NCBI RefSeq assembly: GCF_000959445.1
Contig: NZ_CP009632.1
Span: 1 to 64,000 of the forward strand
Reading direction: 5' to 3'
Origin: Burkholderia vietnamiensis LMG 10929
Lineage (GTDB): Bacteria > Pseudomonadota > Gammaproteobacteria > Burkholderiales > Burkholderiaceae
Length of the DNA: 64,000 nt
Shown: in pieces, positions 12,301 through 24,468 of the stretch
Position numbering within the stretch: position 1 is the stretch's first letter
Layout: each line of letters begins with the position of its first letter
Position numbers and translations under genes: made by a program
The notes under the pieces: model-generated
Told to the model about the DNA's origin: nothing
Databases searched by the model: none
The model's input: the letters and a program-made list of their open reading frames with translations, nothing else

Positions 12301-13968
12301 ATGCGCAATGGAGCAACCGCCCGGGCGGCGCCGGCATACGCCGACGCCGTTGCCGGCTTCCGTATCGAGACGGCCGCCGCGCAGCTGCACGGCGACCTCG
12401 AGCAGGGTCTGAACGCCTGCGTCGAATGCTGCGACCGCCATGCCGCGGCGAACCCCGACGCCATCGCGCTCGACTGGATCGATGCCGGCGGCCGACACAG
12501 CAGCTACACGTTCGCGCAGATGCTCGCGCTGTCGGCGCGCGTCGCGAACCTGCTGGTCGAGCAGGGCGTGCAGCCCGGCGACGTGGTGGCCGGCATGTTG
12601 CCGCGTACGCCCGAGCTGGTCGCGACGATCCTCGGCACGTGGCGCGCCGGCGCCGTCTATCAGCCGCTTTTCACCGCGTTCGGACCGAAGGCGATCCAGC
12701 ATCGGCTGCGCATGAGCCATGCACGCGTCGTCGTGACCAACGTCGCGAATCGCGGCAAGCTCGATGAGTTGGCGGATTGCCCGCGAATCGCGACCGTGCG
12801 CGAACCGGGCGAGGCGCTCCCGGCCGGCGACATCGACTTCCGTGCCGCGCTCGACGCTCAGCCCGATGCGTTCGAGCCGGTGCCGCGCAAGGGCAGCGAT
12901 CTGTTCATGATGATGTCGACGTCGGGCACGACGGGCCTGCCGAAGGGCGTGCCCGTTCCGCTGCGCGCGCTGCTCGCGTTCGGCGCGTACATGCGCGACG
13001 CGATCGACCTGCGCGCCAGCGATCGCTTCTGGAACATCGCCGATCCGGGCTGGGCCTACGGCCTCTACTACGCGATCACCGGCCCGCTGCTGCTCGGTCA
13101 CGCGACGACGTTGTACGAAGGCGGCTTCACGGTCGACAGCACGTACGACGTGATCGAGCGGCTCGGCATCACGAGCCTCGCCGGTTCGCCGACCGCATAC
13201 CGGATGCTGATGGCGGCCGGCCCCGAAGCTGCAACGCGCGTGAAGGGCAAGCTGCGCGTCGTGAGCAGCGCGGGCGAACCGCTGAACCCGGAGGTCGTGC
13301 GCTGGTTCGACGCCGTGCTCGACGCGCCGATCTACGACCACTACGGGCAGACCGAGCTCGGGATGGTCGTGAACAATCATCACGGGCTCGCGCACGTGGT
13401 TCATACCGGGTCGGCCGGGCTGGCGATGCCCGGCTATCGCGTCGCGGTGCTCGACGAAGCCGGCCGCGAGCTGGGTCCCGGCGAGCCCGGCAATCTCGCG
13501 ATCGATATCGCGCGCTCGCCGCTGCTGTGGTTCGACGGCTACTGGCAGCAGGCGACGCCGGCGATCGCGGGCGGCTACTACCGGACCGGCGACAACGTCG
13601 AACTCGAGCCGGACGGCACCGTGAGCTTCATCGGACGCGCGGACGACGTGATCACGTCGTCCGGCTACCGGATCGGCCCGTTCGACGTCGAAAGCGCGCT
13701 GATCGAGCACCCGGCCGTGAGCGAGGCGGCGGTGATCGGCGTGCCGGACCCGGAGCGCACCGAGATCGTGAAGGCCTTCGTCGTGCTGTCGCAAGGCTTC
13801 GAAGGCACGCCGGCGCTGGCCGACGAGTTGAGCCAGCACGTGAAGCGGCGTTTGTCCGCCCACGCATATCCCCGCGCGATCGACTTCGTCGACGCGCTGC
13901 CGAAAACCCCGAGCGGCAAGATCCAGCGCTTCGTACTGCGCAAGATGGAAGCCGAAAAGGCGGCTTGA
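12301..13968 (+). CDS. AMP-dependent acyl-CoA synthetase
   Basis: A 555-residue adenylate-forming enzyme that activates a carboxylic acid to its CoA thioester through an acyl-AMP. The P-loop-like A3 motif TSGTTGLPKG lies at about residues 206-216, the A5 motif DHYGQTELGM near 350, the A7 motif YYRTGDNVELEPDG near 425, and the catalytic lysine motif PKTPSGKIQR near the C-terminus. Overall it resembles medium-chain (ACSM-like) synthetases. ATG at 12301 has AGGAGA eight bases upstream and was preferred to an in-frame start at 12232. First gene of an operon with a dehydrogenase and a thiolase, so the product CoA ester is probably beta-oxidised. Exact substrate unknown. Confidence 0.9.
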   Translation: MRNGATARAAPAYADAVAGFRIETAAAQLHGDLEQGLNACVECCDRHAAANPDAIALDWIDAGGRHSSYTFAQMLALSARVANLLVEQGVQPGDVVAGMLPRTPELVATILGTWRAGAVYQPLFTAFGPKAIQHRLRMSHARVVVTNVANRGKLDELADCPRIATVREPGEALPAGDIDFRAALDAQPDAFEPVPRKGSDLFMMMSTSGTTGLPKGVPVPLRALLAFGAYMRDAIDLRASDRFWNIADPGWAYGLYYAITGPLLLGHATTLYEGGFTVDSTYDVIERLGITSLAGSPTAYRMLMAAGPEAATRVKGKLRVVSSAGEPLNPEVVRWFDAVLDAPIYDHYGQTELGMVVNNHHGLAHVVHTGSAGLAMPGYRVAVLDEAGRELGPGEPGNLAIDIARSPLLWFDGYWQQATPAIAGGYYRTGDNVELEPDGTVSFIGRADDVITSSGYRIGPFDVESALIEHPAVSEAAVIGVPDPERTEIVKAFVVLSQGFEGTPALADELSQHVKRRLSAHAYPRAIDFVDALPKTPSGKIQRFVLRKMEAEKAA

Positions 13969-14001
13969 CCGCCGCATATCTCACCCTGAATCGGACGACG
14001 A

Positions 14002-14769
14002 ATGAACATCAAGGACCGTGTTTTCATGATTACGGGCGCGGGCTCCGGCCTCGGCGCCGCAGTCGCGCGCATGGTGGTCGAGCAAGGCGGCAAGGCCGTG
14101 CTGCTCGACGTCAATGACGAGGCCGGCGCGAGCCTCGCACGCGAGCTCGGCGCCGCCGCGCGCTTCGTGAAGACCGACGTGACGAGCGAAGCCGACGGGC
14201 AGGCGGCGGTCGCCGCCGCGCAACACGCGTTCGGCCGCATCGATGCGCTCGTGAACTGCGCGGGCGTTGCACCGGGCGAGAAAGTGGTCGGCCGCGAAGG
14301 TCCGCATTCGCTGGAGCGCTTCGCGCGCGCCGTGTCGATCAATCTGGTCGGCACGTTCAACATGATCCGCCTCGCGGCCGATGCAATGTCGAAGCAGGAC
14401 GCCGACGAACATGGCGAGCGCGGCGTGATCGTCAACACCGCGTCTGTGGCGGCGTTCGACGGGCAGATCGGGCAGGCCGCGTATGCGGCGTCGAAGAGCG
14501 GCGTGGTCGGCATGACGCTGCCAATCGCGCGCGAGCTGGCGCGCTTCGGCATCCGCGTGGTGACGATCGCGCCGGGCATCTTCGCGACGCCGATGATGGC
14601 CGGCATGCCGCAGGACGTGCAGGACGCGCTCGGCAAGAGCGTGCCGTTCCCGCCGCGCCTCGGCCGCCCGGACGAATTCGCGGCGCTGGTGCGCCACATC
14701 GCCGAGAACATGATGCTCAACGGCGAAGTCATCCGTCTCGATGGCGCGCTGCGCATGGCCGCGCGCTGA
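14002..14769 (+). CDS. SDR family 3-hydroxyacyl-CoA dehydrogenase (HSD10-like)
   Basis: A 255-residue short-chain dehydrogenase. The Rossmann motif TGAGSGLG is at residues 11-18, NCAGVA near 85, the active-site Ser near 148 and YAASK at 161-165. The insert around [16 protein letters not shown] and the block [10 protein letters not shown] are features of the type-2 3-hydroxyacyl-CoA dehydrogenase / HSD10 subgroup, which oxidises straight or 2-methyl-branched 3-hydroxyacyl-CoA with NAD. It sits 33 bases after the acyl-CoA synthetase and 23 bases before the thiolase, forming the dehydrogenation and cleavage steps of a short beta-oxidation pathway; the dehydrogenase and hydratase steps must come from elsewhere. 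Confidence 0.88.
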   Translation: MNIKDRVFMITGAGSGLGAAVARMVVEQGGKAVLLDVNDEAGASLARELGAAARFVKTDVTSEADGQAAVAAAQHAFGRIDALVNCAGVAPGEKVVGREGPHSLERFARAVSINLVGTFNMIRLAADAMSKQDADEHGERGVIVNTASVAAFDGQIGQAAYAASKSGVVGMTLPIARELARFGIRVVTIAPGIFATPMMAGMPQDVQDALGKSVPFPPRLGRPDEFAALVRHIAENMMLNGEVIRLDGALRMAAR

Positions 14770-14792
14770 CACTGAACTGGAGGAACTCGATC

Positions 14793-15983
14793 ATGACGAC
14801 ACAGGACCCGATCGTAATCGTCGGCACGGCACGCACGCCGATGGGCGGTTTTCAGGGCGCGCTGGCCGCGGCCAGCGCAAGCGAACTCGGCGCGGTGGCG
14901 ATCCGCGCGGCACTCGAACGCGCGAACGTGCCGGCCGAGCGTATCGACGAAATCGTGTTCGGCTGCGTGCTGCCGGCCGGACAGGGCCAGGCGCCGGCGC
15001 GGCAGGCCGCGTTGAAGGCCGGCTTGCCGCTGGGAGCCGGCGCGACGACCGTCAACAAGATGTGCGGCTCCGGGATGAAGGCCGCGATGTTCGCGCATGA
15101 CCTGCTGTTCGCCGGCTCGGCCGACGTGGCCGTCGCGGGCGGGATGGAGAGCATGACGAATGCGCCGTATCTGCTGCCGAAGGCGCGCGCGGGGATGCGC
15201 ATGGGGCACGGTCAGGTGCTCGACCACATGTTCCTCGACGGCCTCGAGGACGCATACGAAAAGGGCCGCCTGATGGGCACGTTCGCGGAAGACTGCGCGC
15301 AGGCCTACGCGTTTTCGCGCGAGGCGCAGGACGACTTCGCGATCGCGTCGCTCACGCGCGCGCAACGCGCGATCGCGGAAGGACGCTTCACGTCGGAGAT
15401 CGCGCCGGTGACCGTGAAGGCCGGCAAGACGGAAGCCGTCGTGTCGATCGACGAGCAGCCGGGCAATGCGAAGCTCGACAAGATCCCGACGCTGAAGCCG
15501 GCGTTTCGCGAGGGCGGCACCGTGACGGCCGCCAATTCGTCGTCGATTTCGGACGGCGCGGCCGCGCTCGTGATGATGCGCCGCTCGCAAGCGGAGCGGC
15601 TCGGTGTCACGCCGAAGGCCGTGATCGTCGGGCACTCGACGTACGCGAACAAGCCCGGCCTGTTCGCGACCGCGCCGATCGGCGCGATCCGCAAGCTGTC
15701 GGAGAAGACCGGCTGGAACCTGCGCGACGTCGATCTGTTCGAGATCAACGAGGCGTTCGCGGTGGTCGCGATGGCAGCGATGCGCGATCTCGACCTGCCG
15801 CACGACAAGGTCAACGTGCACGGCGGCGCATGTGCGCTCGGCCATCCGATCGGCGCCTCGGGCGCGCGCGTGGTGGTGACGCTGCTCGCTGCGCTCGAAA
15901 CGTATGGGCTGAAGCGGGGCGTCGCGTCGCTGTGCATCGGCGGTGGCGAGGCGACCGCGCTCGCGATCGAACGAATCGCGTAG
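14793..15983 (+). CDS. Thiolase (acetyl-CoA C-acyltransferase)
   Basis: A 396-residue thiolase of normal length. The acyl-accepting Cys91 lies in NKMCGSGMKA, the catalytic His in GHPIGASGAR and the general-base Cys in LCIGGGEA near the C-terminus. It cleaves 3-ketoacyl-CoA to acetyl-CoA and a shortened acyl-CoA, or runs the condensation. GGAGG ten bases before the ATG at 14793 fixes the start. Last gene of the operon; a perfect hairpin follows. Confidence 0.92.
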   Translation: MTTQDPIVIVGTARTPMGGFQGALAAASASELGAVAIRAALERANVPAERIDEIVFGCVLPAGQGQAPARQAALKAGLPLGAGATTVNKMCGSGMKAAMFAHDLLFAGSADVAVAGGMESMTNAPYLLPKARAGMRMGHGQVLDHMFLDGLEDAYEKGRLMGTFAEDCAQAYAFSREAQDDFAIASLTRAQRAIAEGRFTSEIAPVTVKAGKTEAVVSIDEQPGNAKLDKIPTLKPAFREGGTVTAANSSSISDGAAALVMMRRSQAERLGVTPKAVIVGHSTYANKPGLFATAPIGAIRKLSEKTGWNLRDVDLFEINEAFAVVAMAAMRDLDLPHDKVNVHGGACALGHPIGASGARVVVTLLAALETYGLKRGVASLCIGGGEATALAIERIA

Positions 15984-16027
15984 TCGAGGCGCATGCGTCA
16001 TGCGCGCAGCTGGCGTATGCCGCGACG

Positions 16028-16070
16028 CAAAGCGGGCGACGGGTGCGAAACCCGTCGCCCGCTTTGCTTT
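16028..16070. terminator. Long perfect hairpin between convergent genes
   Basis: A 16-bp stem without mismatch (16028-16043 with 16051-16066), loop TGCGAAA, followed by CTTT. It lies between the thiolase and the TetR gene, which converge, so it may terminate in both directions. Confidence 0.8.
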
Positions 16071-16097
16071 GCGGGGGACCCGGTACGCGCGAGCGCG

Positions 16098-16784
16098 CTA
16101 AGCGTTCGGCGACACCGCGCCGCACGCGCGAATCACGAGCTGCACGACCTGCTCCGTCCGTTCGGCGAATGCCTTCTGCGTGAAGGCACGCTTGCCGCTA
16201 AGCGCGCGAATCTGCGCATCGAAATCCGCGTAGTGCTGGGTCGTCGCCCAGATCAGGTACAGCAGCGCCGATGCATCGATCGGCGCGAGCAGCCCGCGTG
16301 CGATCCAGCCTTCGATCACCTTCACACGCGTCTCGAACCACGGCTTCACGCGCTCCGACAGAATGTCCTGCATGTGCGCGGCGCCGTGAATGATCTCGTT
16401 GGCCCACACCTTCGAGCCGAGCGGCCGGCGTCGCGACAGGTCCATCTTCGCGCGCACGTAGCCGCCGATCGCTTCCACCGGATCGTCGCCGGCCTCGAAC
16501 GAGCCGGCCGCGCGGTGCCAGTCTTCGAACAGGTCGTCGAGCACGCGGCGGTACAGCGCCAGCTTCGTCGGGAAGTAGTAATGCAGGTTCGCCTTCGGCA
16601 GGCCCGCGCGCTCGGCGATCATCGCGGTGCTCGCGCCGTCGAGCCCGCGCTCCGCGAATACGGCTTCCGCGCACGCCAGCAGATGCGCTTCGTTGGACGC
16701 GCGGATGTGCGCCTTGCGTCGCCGCAAAGGCGCGCCCGCTTCGTCCCCATCGGCCGCGTCGGCGGCCGTTTCGTCATGTCTCAT
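16098..16784 (-). CDS. TetR family regulator, RutR-like
   Basis: About 228 residues. A TetR helix-turn-helix occupies residues 30-80 (STAMIAERAGLPKANLHYYF) and the C-terminal part, with WANEIIHGAAHMQDILSERV and LLYLIWATTQHYADF, matches the TetR_C_3 domain of RutR/YcdC, the uracil/thymine-responsive regulator. A GTG at 16790 exists, but the ATG at 16784 has GAGG six bases upstream and is preferred. Divergent from the pyrimidine-degradation operon; a perfect palindrome in the shared region is a good operator candidate. Ligand specificity is inferred from family and neighbours. Confidence 0.85.
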   Translation of the reverse strand: MRHDETAADAADGDEAGAPLRRRKAHIRASNEAHLLACAEAVFAERGLDGASTAMIAERAGLPKANLHYYFPTKLALYRRVLDDLFEDWHRAAGSFEAGDDPVEAIGGYVRAKMDLSRRRPLGSKVWANEIIHGAAHMQDILSERVKPWFETRVKVIEGWIARGLLAPIDASALLYLIWATTQHYADFDAQIRALSGKRAFTQKAFAERTEQVVQLVIRACGAVSPNA

Positions 16785-16960
16785 CGTCACCCTCGCGCGG
16801 CATGCGTGCCGCGTCGGGCTTCATTCTAGCCGCAGGTCCGGTTCCGTCGCACGTGCGTGCGTCGCGCGCGCCGGACGCGTGCTGCGCTGCGGTGGCACGC
16901 TTCTCGCTCGGCGCGCTCGCACAAGAAAGACATTGCGTCGGTCTTTTTGATCGTCTAAAA

Positions 16961-16978
16961 CCTGTCCAATCGGACAGG
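16961..16978. promoter_or_regulatory. Candidate TetR/RutR-like operator
   Basis: CCTGTCC-AATC-GGACAGG is a perfect 7-bp inverted repeat in the region between the divergent TetR-type gene and the pyrimidine operon. Size and symmetry suit a TetR dimer. It differs in bases from the E. coli RutR site, so the link to the neighbouring regulator is inference. Confidence 0.6.
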
Positions 16979-17158
16979 ATTTGACGGCGACGGAACGCGG
17001 CGCCGAACGGGCTGCAACGCGCCGCACGAATCGCCGCACGAATCGCGCGAACGATGTGTGCCTGCACCTCGCAGGTGCGCGTTGGCGCCGACGGCAGCAA
17101 CGTGCGCACCGGCCTCGTCCGGGCTGACGACATGACCGACCCCACAGGAGCGATGCGA

Positions 17159-18439
17159 ATGGACGCGGTATCGGAAACAGCGAAGCGGGCAGCATTGGAT
17201 ACGTCGATCAAGGTCGACGGCAGGCGGTTGTGGGACAGCCTGATGGAGGTCGCGAAGATCGGCGCGACGCCGAAGGGCGGCGTGTGCCGTCTCGCGCTGA
17301 CCGATCTCGACAAGGCCGCGCGCGACCTGATCGTCGGTTGGGCGAAGGCGGCCGGCTGCACGGTGACGGTCGATACGATGGGCAACGTGTTCATGCGGCG
17401 TGCGGGCCGCGTGGCCGATGCGGCGCCGGTCGTGACCGGCTCGCACGCGGATTCGCAACCGACCGGCGGCCGTTTCGACGGCATCTACGGCGTGCTCGGC
17501 GGCCTCGAGGTGATTCGGAGTCTGAACGACCACGGGATCGAGACCGAGCACCCGGTCGAGGTCGTGATCTGGACCAACGAGGAAGGCTCGCGCTTCGCGC
17601 CGGCCATGGTCGCGTCGGGCGTGTTCGCTGGCGTGTTTCCGCTCGAGTACGGGCTGTCGCGCAAGGACGTCGACGGCAAGACGATCGGCGAGGAACTCGC
17701 GCGGATCGGTTATGCGGGCGACGCGCCGTGCGGCGGCCGCAAGCTGCACGCGGCGTTCGAGCTGCACATCGAGCAGGGGCCGATACTCGAGGCCGAGTGC
17801 AAGACGATCGGCGTCGTGACCGATGCGCAGGGGCAGCGCTGGTACGAGATCACGTTCACCGGCCAGGAGGCGCACGCGGGGCCGACGCCGATGCCGCGCC
17901 GCCGCGACGCGCTGCTCGGTGCATCGCGCGTGGTCGATCTCGTGAACCGCATCGGCCTCGATCATGCGCCGTACGGCTGCGCGACGGTCGGGATGATGCA
18001 GGTGCATCCGAACTCGCGCAACGTGATTCCGGGCCGCGTGTTCTTCACCGTCGATTTCCGCCATCCGGACGACGCGGTGCTCGCGAAGATGGACGCTGCG
18101 CTGCGCGACGGTGTGGCGCGCATCGCCGCCGACATCGGGCTCGACACCGCGCTCGAGCAGATCTTCTACTACGCGCCCATTGCGTTCGACTCCGCGTGCG
18201 TGGCCGCGGTGCGCGCGGCGGCCGACCGCTTCGGCTACTCGCATCGCGACATCGTGTCGGGTGCCGGTCACGACGCGTGCTATCTCGCGCAGGTCGCGCC
18301 GACGTCGATGGTGTTCGTGCCGTGCATCGACGGCATCAGTCACAACGAGATCGAGGACGCGACGCCTGCGTGGATCGAGGCCGGCGCGAACGTGCTGCTG
18401 CACGCGATGCTGTCGCGTGCATGCGAGCCGGTTTCATGA
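17159..18439 (+). CDS. M20 family N-carbamoyl-amino acid / beta-ureidopropionate amidohydrolase
   Basis: A 426-residue zinc-dependent amidase of the HyuC/AmaB/allantoate amidohydrolase group. GSHADSQPTGGRFDG and WTNEEGSRF hold the conserved His, Asp and Glu metal ligands, LHIEQGP the further ligand region, and GQEAHAGPTPM and GAGHDACYLA are typical of this branch. In this operon it most likely performs the last step, hydrolysis of N-carbamoyl-beta-alanine (or N-carbamoyl amino acid) to the amine, CO2 and ammonia. ATG at 17159 was chosen because AGGAG lies eight bases upstream; ATGs at 17132 and 17153 are less well placed. First gene of the operon, downstream of the palindromic operator. Confidence 0.85.
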   Translation: MDAVSETAKRAALDTSIKVDGRRLWDSLMEVAKIGATPKGGVCRLALTDLDKAARDLIVGWAKAAGCTVTVDTMGNVFMRRAGRVADAAPVVTGSHADSQPTGGRFDGIYGVLGGLEVIRSLNDHGIETEHPVEVVIWTNEEGSRFAPAMVASGVFAGVFPLEYGLSRKDVDGKTIGEELARIGYAGDAPCGGRKLHAAFELHIEQGPILEAECKTIGVVTDAQGQRWYEITFTGQEAHAGPTPMPRRRDALLGASRVVDLVNRIGLDHAPYGCATVGMMQVHPNSRNVIPGRVFFTVDFRHPDDAVLAKMDAALRDGVARIAADIGLDTALEQIFYYAPIAFDSACVAAVRAAADRFGYSHRDIVSGAGHDACYLAQVAPTSMVFVPCIDGISHNEIEDATPAWIEAGANVLLHAMLSRACEPVS

Positions 18440-18565
18440 CGGCCCGAGCGTAGCGCGGCCGGCCGCCGACCGCCCGGCGCCGGCCATCCAGAACATGACC
18501 GCCCCGACTGCGCCACGCGCAGCCGGCAGGGACGGCTTCGTCTCCACCCCGTCGAAGGAACGCGC

Positions 18566-19903
18566 ATGACCACCAAGCCAATTGGCGATATCGCCGCGCA
18601 TCGCCTGTCGTCCACGCAACTCTCATGCGAATTCGCCGATATCGCGCCGCTGCTCGATCCGACCGCGGCGGCCGCCGCCGCGAGCCGCTGCCACTACTGC
18701 TACGACGCGCCGTGCGTGCAGGCGTGCCCGACGCAGATCGACATCCCGAGCTTCATCCGCAAGATCGGCAACGGCAATCTGAAAGGCGCGGCGATGGACA
18801 TCCTCGGCGCGAACCCGCTCGGCGGGATGTGCGCGCGCGTATGCCCGACCGAGATCCTGTGCGAAGGCGCGTGCGTGCGCAACCATCAGGATGCGCAGCC
18901 GGTCGCGATCGGCGCGCTGCAGCGGCACGCGACCGACTGGGCGATGGCGACCGGCGCGGTGCGCTTCACGCGCGCGCCGGACACGGGGCGGCACGTCGCG
19001 GTGGTCGGCGCGGGGCCGGCCGGGCTCGCGTGTGCGCACCGGCTCGCGCTGGCCGGCCATCGCGTCACGCTGTTCGACGCGCGAGCGAAGGCGGGCGGCC
19101 TGAACGAATATGGGATCGCGGCCTACAAGACGGTCGACGATTTCGCGCAGCGTGAGGTCGAGTGGCTGCTGTCGGTCGGCGGCATCGCGTTGCAGACGGG
19201 CGTCGCGCTCGGCCGCGACGTGACGCTCGACGCGCTGCGCGAGCGGCACGATGCGGTGTTCGTCGCGATGGGCCTGACCGGCGTGCGCACGCTCGCGATC
19301 GACGGCGAGCAACTGTCGGGCGTGATGAACGCGGTCGACTTCATCGAACAGGTGCGGCAGGCCGATGCGCTGGAGAACGTGCCGGTCGGGCGGCGCGTGG
19401 TCGTGATCGGCGGCGGCAATACGGCAATCGACGCCGCGGTGCAGAGCCGCAAGCTCGGCGCGCAGCGCGTGACGATGGTGTACCGGCGCGGCGTGGACGC
19501 GATGAGCGCGACCTGGGCCGAACGCGAGTTCGCGCAGACGAGCGGCGTCACGCTCGTCACGCACGCGAAGCCGGTGCGCATCGCCGGCGAGGGCGGCCAC
19601 GTGACGCGCGTCGAATTCGAGTCGGCGTCGGGCGAACGCTTCGCTATCGAAGCCGACATGGTGTTGAAGGCGATCGGCCAGACGCTGGTGCCGGCCGGGA
19701 TCGACGCCGCGCTGCTGACCGCGGACGGCACGCGCATCGCCGTGGATGCGCACGGCCGCACCGTGTTGCCCGACGTCTGGGCCGGCGGCGATTGCGCGGC
19801 AACCGACGGCATCGACCTCACGGTGCAGGCCGTGCAGGACGGCAAGCGCGCGGCCGCCGCGATCGACGCGGCGCTCGCGCAGCGCGACGCCAAGGCGGCG
19901 TGA
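18566..19903 (+). CDS. preT: NAD-dependent dihydropyrimidine dehydrogenase, PreT subunit
   Basis: A 445-residue flavoprotein. The N-terminal iron-sulfur region has CHYCYDAPCVQACPTQ and CARVCPTEILCEGACV, the cysteine pattern of PreT and glutamate-synthase small subunits. The FAD site is VGAGPAGLACAHRLALAG and the NAD site GGGNTAIDAAVQ. PreT with PreA forms the bacterial dihydropyrimidine dehydrogenase, which reduces uracil and thymine. AAGGAA nine bases upstream supports the ATG. The operon partner preA follows 100 bases downstream. Confidence 0.93.
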   Translation: MTTKPIGDIAAHRLSSTQLSCEFADIAPLLDPTAAAAAASRCHYCYDAPCVQACPTQIDIPSFIRKIGNGNLKGAAMDILGANPLGGMCARVCPTEILCEGACVRNHQDAQPVAIGALQRHATDWAMATGAVRFTRAPDTGRHVAVVGAGPAGLACAHRLALAGHRVTLFDARAKAGGLNEYGIAAYKTVDDFAQREVEWLLSVGGIALQTGVALGRDVTLDALRERHDAVFVAMGLTGVRTLAIDGEQLSGVMNAVDFIEQVRQADALENVPVGRRVVVIGGGNTAIDAAVQSRKLGAQRVTMVYRRGVDAMSATWAEREFAQTSGVTLVTHAKPVRIAGEGGHVTRVEFESASGERFAIEADMVLKAIGQTLVPAGIDAALLTADGTRIAVDAHGRTVLPDVWAGGDCAATDGIDLTVQAVQDGKRAAAAIDAALAQRDAKAA

Positions 19904-20003
19904 GCGCAGCGTGCGCGAGCGCATCGGGCGCACCGCAGGCATCGCAGGCGTCGCACCCCACCACGCGGATCACGATCAACGTCCCTCATTCACGGAGCCG
20001 ACC

Positions 20004-21311
20004 ATGGCCGACCTTCGCTGCACGATCGCAGGCATCACTTCACCGAACCCTTTCTGGCTGGCGTCCGCTCCGCCGACCGACAAGGCGTACAACGTCAACC
20101 GCGCATTCGAGGCCGGCTGGGGCGGCGTCGTGTGGAAGACGCTCGGGCTCGACCCGCACGTCGTCAACGTCAGCTCGCGCTACGGCGCGGTGCAGTGGAA
20201 CGGCCAGCGCATCGCGGGGCTGAACAACATCGAGCTGATCACCGATCGCCCGCTCGACGTGAACCTCGCGGAGATCGCGCAGGTGAAGCGCGACTGGCCG
20301 GACCGCGCGCTGATCGTCTCGCTGATGGTGCCGTGCAACGAGCGCGACTGGAAATGGATACTGCCGCTCGTCGAGGATACGGGCGCCGACGCGGTCGAGC
20401 TGAACTTCGGCTGTCCGCACGGGATGAGCGAACGCGGAATGGGCGCGGCCGTCGGCCAGGTGCCCGAATACGTCGAGATGGTCACGCGCTGGGTCAAGGA
20501 GGGCACGAAGCTGCCGTGCCTCGTGAAGCTCACGCCGAACATCAGCGACATCCGGATGGGCTCGCGCGCGGCATACAAGGGCGGCGCGGACGGCGTGTCG
20601 CTGATCAACACGATCAACTCGATCGTCGCGGTGGACCTCGACCAGATGGCGCCGATGCCGACCGTCGACGGCAAGGGGACGCACGGCGGCTATTGCGGCC
20701 CGGCCGTGAAGCCGATCGCGCTGAACATGGTGGCCGAGATCGCCCGCGATCCGCAGACGCCGAACCTGCCGATCTCCGGCATCGGCGGGATCTCGTCGTG
20801 GCGCGACGCGGCGGAGTTCATCGTGCTGGGCGCCGGCAGTGTGCAGGTTTGCACCGCGGCGATGCATTACGGATTCCGGATCGTGTCGGATCTCGTCGAC
20901 GGTCTGTCGAACTGGATGGACGACAAGGGCTACGCGACGCTCGACGACGTGCGCGGCCGCGCGGTGCCGAACGTGACCGACTGGAAGTACCTGAACCTCA
21001 AGTACGACATCAAGGCGCGCATCGACCAGGACCGCTGCATCCAGTGCGGGTTGTGCCATATCGCGTGCGAGGACACGTCGCACCAGGCGATCACCGCGAC
21101 GAAGGACGGCGTGCGGCATTTCGAAGTGGTGGATGCGCAGTGCGTCGGGTGCAATCTTTGCATGCATGTGTGCCCGGTCGAGCAGTGCATCACGATGGAG
21201 CGGGTCGATGCGGGCGACTATGCGAACTGGACCACGCATCCGAACAACCCGGCGCGGGCCGACGCGGGTGCGAGTCCGGCGCAGCCCGCGGAACCCGCGA
21301 AGGCAGCATGA
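20004..21311 (+). CDS. preA: NAD-dependent dihydropyrimidine dehydrogenase, PreA subunit
   Basis: A 435-residue protein with an FMN-binding TIM barrel of the dihydroorotate dehydrogenase type (ELNFGCPHGMSERGMG, GIGGISSWRDAAEF) and a C-terminal 2x[4Fe-4S] ferredoxin domain, CIQCGLCHIACEDTSH and CVGCNLCMHVCPVEQC. It reduces the pyrimidine ring with electrons handed on by PreT. The frame stays open upstream, but the ATG at 20004, with GGAG seven bases upstream, opens the conserved part. A short Ala/Pro-rich tail ends the protein. Confidence 0.94.
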   Translation: MADLRCTIAGITSPNPFWLASAPPTDKAYNVNRAFEAGWGGVVWKTLGLDPHVVNVSSRYGAVQWNGQRIAGLNNIELITDRPLDVNLAEIAQVKRDWPDRALIVSLMVPCNERDWKWILPLVEDTGADAVELNFGCPHGMSERGMGAAVGQVPEYVEMVTRWVKEGTKLPCLVKLTPNISDIRMGSRAAYKGGADGVSLINTINSIVAVDLDQMAPMPTVDGKGTHGGYCGPAVKPIALNMVAEIARDPQTPNLPISGIGGISSWRDAAEFIVLGAGSVQVCTAAMHYGFRIVSDLVDGLSNWMDDKGYATLDDVRGRAVPNVTDWKYLNLKYDIKARIDQDRCIQCGLCHIACEDTSHQAITATKDGVRHFEVVDAQCVGCNLCMHVCPVEQCITMERVDAGDYANWTTHPNNPARADAGASPAQPAEPAKAA

Positions 21312-21408
21312 CCGGCGGCCGGCGGCGCGCGAGGCGCTGCGCTGCGGCCTTTCCCCTGTTCGGCCGGCATCGCGCGATGCCGGCGCCGACGTTTACGTGG
21401 AGCGTTCG

Positions 21409-24430
<3,022 letters not shown>

Positions 24431-24441
24431 GCACGCGGGAG

Positions 24442-24460
24442 GCCGAGGGCGAACCTCGGC
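24442..24460. terminator. Short hairpin between convergent genes
   Basis: GCCGAGG-GCGAA-CCTCGGC, a perfect 7-bp stem between the converging dihydropyrimidinase and Rieske genes. No T tract follows, so termination is only likely. Confidence 0.4.
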
Positions 24461-24468
24461 GGCGACGC

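Noticed and set aside
12196..13977. A 593-codon minus-strand frame opposite the acyl-CoA synthetase, and similar frames opposite preT, preA, NCS1, hydA and thiolase
   Set aside because: Antisense shadows of high-GC genes: Arg/His-rich and without domain resemblance; the plus-strand genes have complete motifs.
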